A stretch of 64,000 bases of DNA from Chloroflexota bacterium (GTDB taxonomy: Bacteria; Chloroflexota; Anaerolineae; Anaerolineales; Villigracilaceae): assembly GCA_021824575.1 (NCBI GenBank), contig JAKAKJ010000080.1, positions 21,413 through 85,412 on the forward strand, in the 5' to 3' direction. The position numbers were made by a program, and so were the translations under genes. How positions within the stretch are numbered: position 1 is the stretch's first letter; each line of letters starts with the position of its first letter. A model generated the notes under the pieces. It was given only the letters and a program-made list of their open reading frames with translations. It was not told where the DNA came from and did not search any database. Positions 61,415-64,000 of the stretch are shown here, piece by piece.

Positions 61415-61900
61415 ATGAGCGATGAAGATACCATTGAAGCAAAGATCGGTTCGCACGCGCCGGACTTTCGCCTGCCATCTACGAATGGTAGCGAGATCGC
61501 GCTCTCCGATTTTCGCGGCAAGAAAAATGTGGTCCTGTTTTTCGTGCGTGAATTTATCTGAATGCAATGCCGCGCGCACGTCGCCCAGTTGGGGCGTATG
61601 GTTCAGCAGTTTCAAGAAGCCGGTGCGGAGATCGTTGTGATTTTGGGTGACACGATGGAGCGTGCGCAGGAATATGCCAGGATCGTGAACGCGCCGTTTC
61701 CAATTTTGTCCGACCCTGAACGGAAAGTCTACAGCATTTATGAACTGGAAAAATATTTCCTACTGATCCAGCGCACTGCCTCACTGGTCATTGACCGCGA
61801 CGGAATCGTCCGTTACTTGAAGCGCACAACTTCGCCGATGGTCTGGCTGCAGGAAAGCCGCGAAATCTTTGGTTTTGTGGACAGCATGAACGAAGCGTAA
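61415..61900 (+). CDS. Peroxiredoxin-like selenoprotein candidate with in-frame UGA (Sec49)
   Basis: A 161-codon frame interrupted only by TGA at 61559-61561 (codon 49). It reads [10 protein letters not shown], stop, [17 protein letters not shown], so TGA stands where the family has the first Cys of CxxC: a U-x-x-C redox site. The rest, [38 protein letters not shown] and [18 protein letters not shown], is an intact thioredoxin-fold peroxiredoxin. A hairpin of bacterial SECIS geometry follows. AAAAGGATG precedes ATG 61415. The downstream half is well preserved and lacks its own ribosome binding site, so a pseudogene or two genes are less likely. Sec machinery is not visible in the window. Confidence 0.75.
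61562..61600 (+). promoter_or_regulatory. Candidate bacterial SECIS element
   Basis: Stem CGCCC (61582-61586) and GGGCG (61592-61596) with apical loop AGTTG begins 20 nt, and the loop 25 nt, after the UGA. These fall in the published range for bacterial SECIS elements: apical loop 16-37 nt away, a short upper stem, and G among the first two loop bases. Confidence 0.5.
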
Positions 61901-61925
61901 TAAGTCGAGCAAGTCAAAAGGTCTG

Positions 61926-61957
61926 ACAGGTCTCACAAGTCAATTTGTGAGACCTGT
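61926..61957. repeat. Hairpin ACAGGTCTCACAA repeat after the peroxiredoxin gene
   Basis: ACAGGTCTCACAA pairs perfectly with TTGTGAGACCTGT. No clear T-run follows; it could terminate transcription or be another dispersed repeat. Confidence 0.75.
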
Positions 61958-61973
61958 TCGCTTAAAGACATGT

Positions 61974-61979
61974 TAGACT
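61974..61979 (+). promoter_or_regulatory. -10-like element of a probable leaderless LLM gene transcript
   Basis: TAGACT, then CGGCGT, then ATG at 61986; no ribosome binding site. Confidence 0.55.
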
Positions 61980-61985
61980 CGGCGT

Positions 61986-62987
61986 ATGAAACTTGATGCC
62001 GCACTGCCTCCCGTTCAATTGAAAGACGTCCCCGCGATTGCAAAAGCCGCCGAAGAAATCGGCTTCGACGCGTTGTGGACTCAGGAAACCCAACACGATC
62101 CATTTCTTCCCTGTGCGTTGATCGCCGAACATTCCGCGCAAATGAAGTTTGGCACGGCCATCGCGGTCTCGTTTGCGCGCTCGCCTGCCAATCTAGCATA
62201 CACCGCCTGGGACTTGGCCGCGCAATCCGGAGGACGATTCATTCTGGGACTCGGCACGCAGGTCAAGGCGCACATCGAACGGCGCTTCGGGATGCAATGG
62301 CCTGAATCCGTGACAGGAAAATTGCGCGAGCAGATTCAAGCCATGCGCGCACTGTGGGATTGCTGGCAGAACGGGACGAAATTGAATTTCCGCGGCGAGT
62401 ATTACAAGTTAACGTTGATGTCGCCATTTTTCAATCCGGGGAAGATAGAGAATCCAAATATCCCTATATTTATCGCCGGTGTAAATACGGGATTGGCAAA
62501 ACTCGCTGGCGAACTGTGCGAAGGATTCCATGTGCACCCATTTAACAGCCCGCGTTATTTGAAAAAAATCATGTTGCCCGCGATTGACGAGGGCGCGAAG
62601 AAAGCAAATCGTAGAAAGCAGGAAGTTACCGTTTCAGTGACGGCCTTCGTTGCCACTTCATCCGAAGAAGAAAATTTTGCGCGGGCGCAATTATCTTTCT
62701 ATGCATCAACGCCTTCATATCGTTCCGTCATGGACTTTCACGGCTGGGGCGAGGTTGCCGAAAAACTGTCGGCGCACGCCGCCAAAGGCGAATGGGCAGA
62801 AATGCCGATGCTCATCACCGATGAAATGCTCAATGAATTTTGTCTCGTGACTTCGCCGGAGAAATTGGCTTCTGACTTGAGAACACGCTATGATGGAATC
62901 GCTGACCGGCTGACGCTTTATACTCCATTTATTCCGGGCGAAAAAGATGAGTTTTGGAAGGGGCTCGCAAGTTCGATAAACAGTTAA
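61986..62987 (+). CDS. F420-dependent LLM-class oxidoreductase (TIGR03617-like)
   Basis: A 333-residue TIM-barrel flavin/F420-dependent enzyme of the luciferase-like monooxygenase class. DALWTQETQHDPFLPCALIAEHS, FGTAIAVSFARSPANLAYTAWDLAAQSGGRFILGLGTQVKAHIERRFG, and IFIAGVNTGLAKLAGELCEGFHVHPF are typical of the TIGR03617 subgroup. The substrate is unknown. No ribosome binding site is present; see the TAGACT element. The use of F420 supports an actinobacterial or chloroflexotal origin. Confidence 0.9.
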   Translation: MKLDAALPPVQLKDVPAIAKAAEEIGFDALWTQETQHDPFLPCALIAEHSAQMKFGTAIAVSFARSPANLAYTAWDLAAQSGGRFILGLGTQVKAHIERRFGMQWPESVTGKLREQIQAMRALWDCWQNGTKLNFRGEYYKLTLMSPFFNPGKIENPNIPIFIAGVNTGLAKLAGELCEGFHVHPFNSPRYLKKIMLPAIDEGAKKANRRKQEVTVSVTAFVATSSEEENFARAQLSFYASTPSYRSVMDFHGWGEVAEKLSAHAAKGEWAEMPMLITDEMLNEFCLVTSPEKLASDLRTRYDGIADRLTLYTPFIPGEKDEFWKGLASSINS

Positions 62988-63003
62988 CTCGCGGGAGGGA
63001 CAC

Positions 63004-63627
63004 ATGTCCATTTTCGATTGGATCGTCGCTGCCATCGTCGTTGCCAGCTTAATTTATATCAGCTTCGCGCTGACAGTAGCAGATTGGCTTGTTGCGCTTC
63101 GCAAAGGACAAGCCGTCACGTTATTGCCAGAACGCGGCGGACGCAAATGGCCGTTATGGACTCAAATCGCCATGATGGTGCTCGGACTGGCGATCTGCGT
63201 TCCGCTGTTTTATTATGGCCGGATTCCATTAATTACAATGGCTGTTGAAATTGCTATCTTGCTCGATGTGATTGGCTTGGTTTTATATCTAGCTGGCTTG
63301 ACATTCACACTTTGGGCACGTAGCACACTTGGAAAATATTGGGGGATCAGCACGAGTCAGCAAGTCAAATTACTGGACGAGCATCAACTCATCCAAAGCG
63401 GACCGTATGCATTCGTAAGGCACCCGATGTATTTTGGCTGGTGGGTTTGCATGTTCGGACTGACGTTGATTTATCCGGTATTGGCTGTGTTTCTGCTTTT
63501 TGTCTTTTCCGTGATTTCATTTGCGGGCCGCGCTCGTCGCGAAGAAGTTGTGCTGGCGGAACGGTTTGGCGAAGAATGGATAGAATATAAGAAGCACACG
63601 AAAATGATACTTCCATGCGTTTTTTGA
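63004..63627 (+). CDS. ICMT-family (isoprenylcysteine carboxyl-methyltransferase-like) membrane protein
   Basis: A 207-residue integral membrane protein with about five helices. QSGPYAFVRHPMYFGWW followed by VLAERFGEEWIEYKKHTKM is the SAM-binding signature of ICMT/PEMT-like methyltransferases. Bacterial members methylate lipids or small molecules and have no prenylated-protein substrate. GGGAGGGA eight bases upstream of the ATG. Confidence 0.88.
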   Translation: MSIFDWIVAAIVVASLIYISFALTVADWLVALRKGQAVTLLPERGGRKWPLWTQIAMMVLGLAICVPLFYYGRIPLITMAVEIAILLDVIGLVLYLAGLTFTLWARSTLGKYWGISTSQQVKLLDEHQLIQSGPYAFVRHPMYFGWWVCMFGLTLIYPVLAVFLLFVFSVISFAGRARREEVVLAERFGEEWIEYKKHTKMILPCVF

Positions 63628-63647
63628 AAGATTTGGAAAGAACATCT

Positions 63648-63893
63648 ATGGGAATCAAGAACGAAGTATTAGTCAAGATTGATAAAACAAATGAGCTTAT
63701 CTCCAATTCTCCAATAATAAAAGGGTTGATTGATGGGGGTCTTTCTCTAATTCCTTTTGTCGGTTCAGCAATTTCGTCTTCTTTAGATGCACGTGCCTTT
63801 CAGCTGTTTGAAGAAAATTCTAAGAAATTTACAGAAGAAGTTCGTCAGCTTCTTGACGGAGTTGATGAAGATAAGCTAAATGAAACCAATTAA
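63648..63893 (+). CDS. Small A/T-rich protein of unknown function
   Basis: An 81-residue protein MGIKNEVLVKIDKTNELISNS followed by a Gly-rich hydrophobic segment (IKGLIDGGLSLIPFVGSAISSSLDAR) and an acidic tail (KLNETN). The centre resembles a membrane-associated hairpin. Start 63648 is preferred (GGAAAGAACATCT upstream). Composition is much more A/T-rich than the neighbours, suggesting acquisition. I do not recognise a family. Confidence 0.6.
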   Translation: MGIKNEVLVKIDKTNELISNSPIIKGLIDGGLSLIPFVGSAISSSLDARAFQLFEENSKKFTEEVRQLLDGVDEDKLNETN

Positions 63894-64000
63894 ATTTTAC
63901 GGTTTTGCTTGGCAAAGGGACTACCAATTCTTCGTAGAACCTGCTGGGGATGGCGTGCGCAACGCGCAAAGTAGCAATCGCTGTCCCTTTCCAAGTCTTG
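63894..64000. other. Edge region with a long inverted repeat, no gene seen
   Basis: CTTGGCAAAGGGAC (63908-63921) is matched by GTCCCTTTCCAAG (63983-63995). The interior contains further short complementary stretches (GCGTGCGC and GCGC). It may be a small structured RNA or a repeat, but nothing more can be said at the edge of the window. Confidence 0.4.

Noticed and set aside
61415..61900. Peroxiredoxin pseudogene or two separate genes
   Set aside because: Both parts are intact and in frame; the second part lacks a ribosome binding site and the N-terminal part of the fold; Sec replacement of a Cys fits. A simple nonsense mutation is still possible.

Overview
The window looks like an ordinary chromosomal stretch of an environmental bacterium with roughly 50-55 % G+C (estimated by eye). 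The gene set points to Chloroflexota, probably class Anaerolineae: an F420-type LLM oxidoreductase, a sortase without obvious substrates, phosphodiester-glycosidase-like surface proteins with Pro/Thr linkers, a CASTOR/POLLUX-like channel, DprE1/DprE2-like enzymes, and a very heavy load of small palindromic repeats. This placement is an inference from content; no rRNA gene is present. I see no prophage, integron, CRISPR array or conjugative module.

Layout. 1-6053 (minus): partial P1 peptidase, AI-2E-type permease, FHA protein, LipB, and a DprE1/DprE2-like pair. 6191-12936 (plus): GAF-GGDEF diguanylate cyclase, lipid kinase, helicase-associated protein, Kbl, cation efflux transporter. 13242-17874 (minus): toroid protein, ABC-F ATPase, a REP-associated transposase (RAYT) and ProC. 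18041-20683 (plus): two tandem phosphodiester-glycosidase-like proteins. 20750-30507 (minus): RuvA, membrane protein, RuvC, YebC, DegV, HD alarmone hydrolase-like protein, GNAT-like protein, MFS carrier, SbcD, a four-helix-bundle gene between inverted repeats, and a C39-type protease. 31493-34716 (minus): DnaK, a lipoprotein and tmRNA. 34857-37991 (plus): response regulator/ParA-like, Sir2 and histidine kinase, overlapping. 38013-41230 (minus): membrane protein and MutL. 41399-53594: HAD hydrolase, CtpA-type protease, zinc protease, LPG-synthase-like protein, a second large membrane protein, an MrfA-like helicase carrying an HNH domain, LOG protein, DnaJ and HtrA. 53691-64000: sulfite-oxidase-like enzyme, beta-lactamase-fold hydrolase, CASTOR/POLLUX channel, RlmD, sortase, thioesterase, M42 peptidase, a peroxiredoxin with an in-frame UGA, LLM oxidoreductase and an ICMT-like methyltransferase.

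What stands out. (1) 61415-61900 reads as a peroxiredoxin-like selenoprotein: UGA replaces the first Cys of a CxxC site, and a hairpin of bacterial SECIS geometry follows. (2) Several families of short palindromic or heptamer repeats are scattered through the window. At least six copies sit in frame inside genes (helicase-associated protein x2, ABC-F, RAYT, MrfA-like helicase x2) and a seventh, heptamer-based copy sits in the MutL linker. One family starts with GTAG or GCAG like classical REPs, and the RAYT that might mobilise it carries a copy in its own coding sequence. (3) Several genes have a -10-like TANNNT exactly six or seven bases before ATG and no ribosome binding site, suggesting leaderless transcripts.
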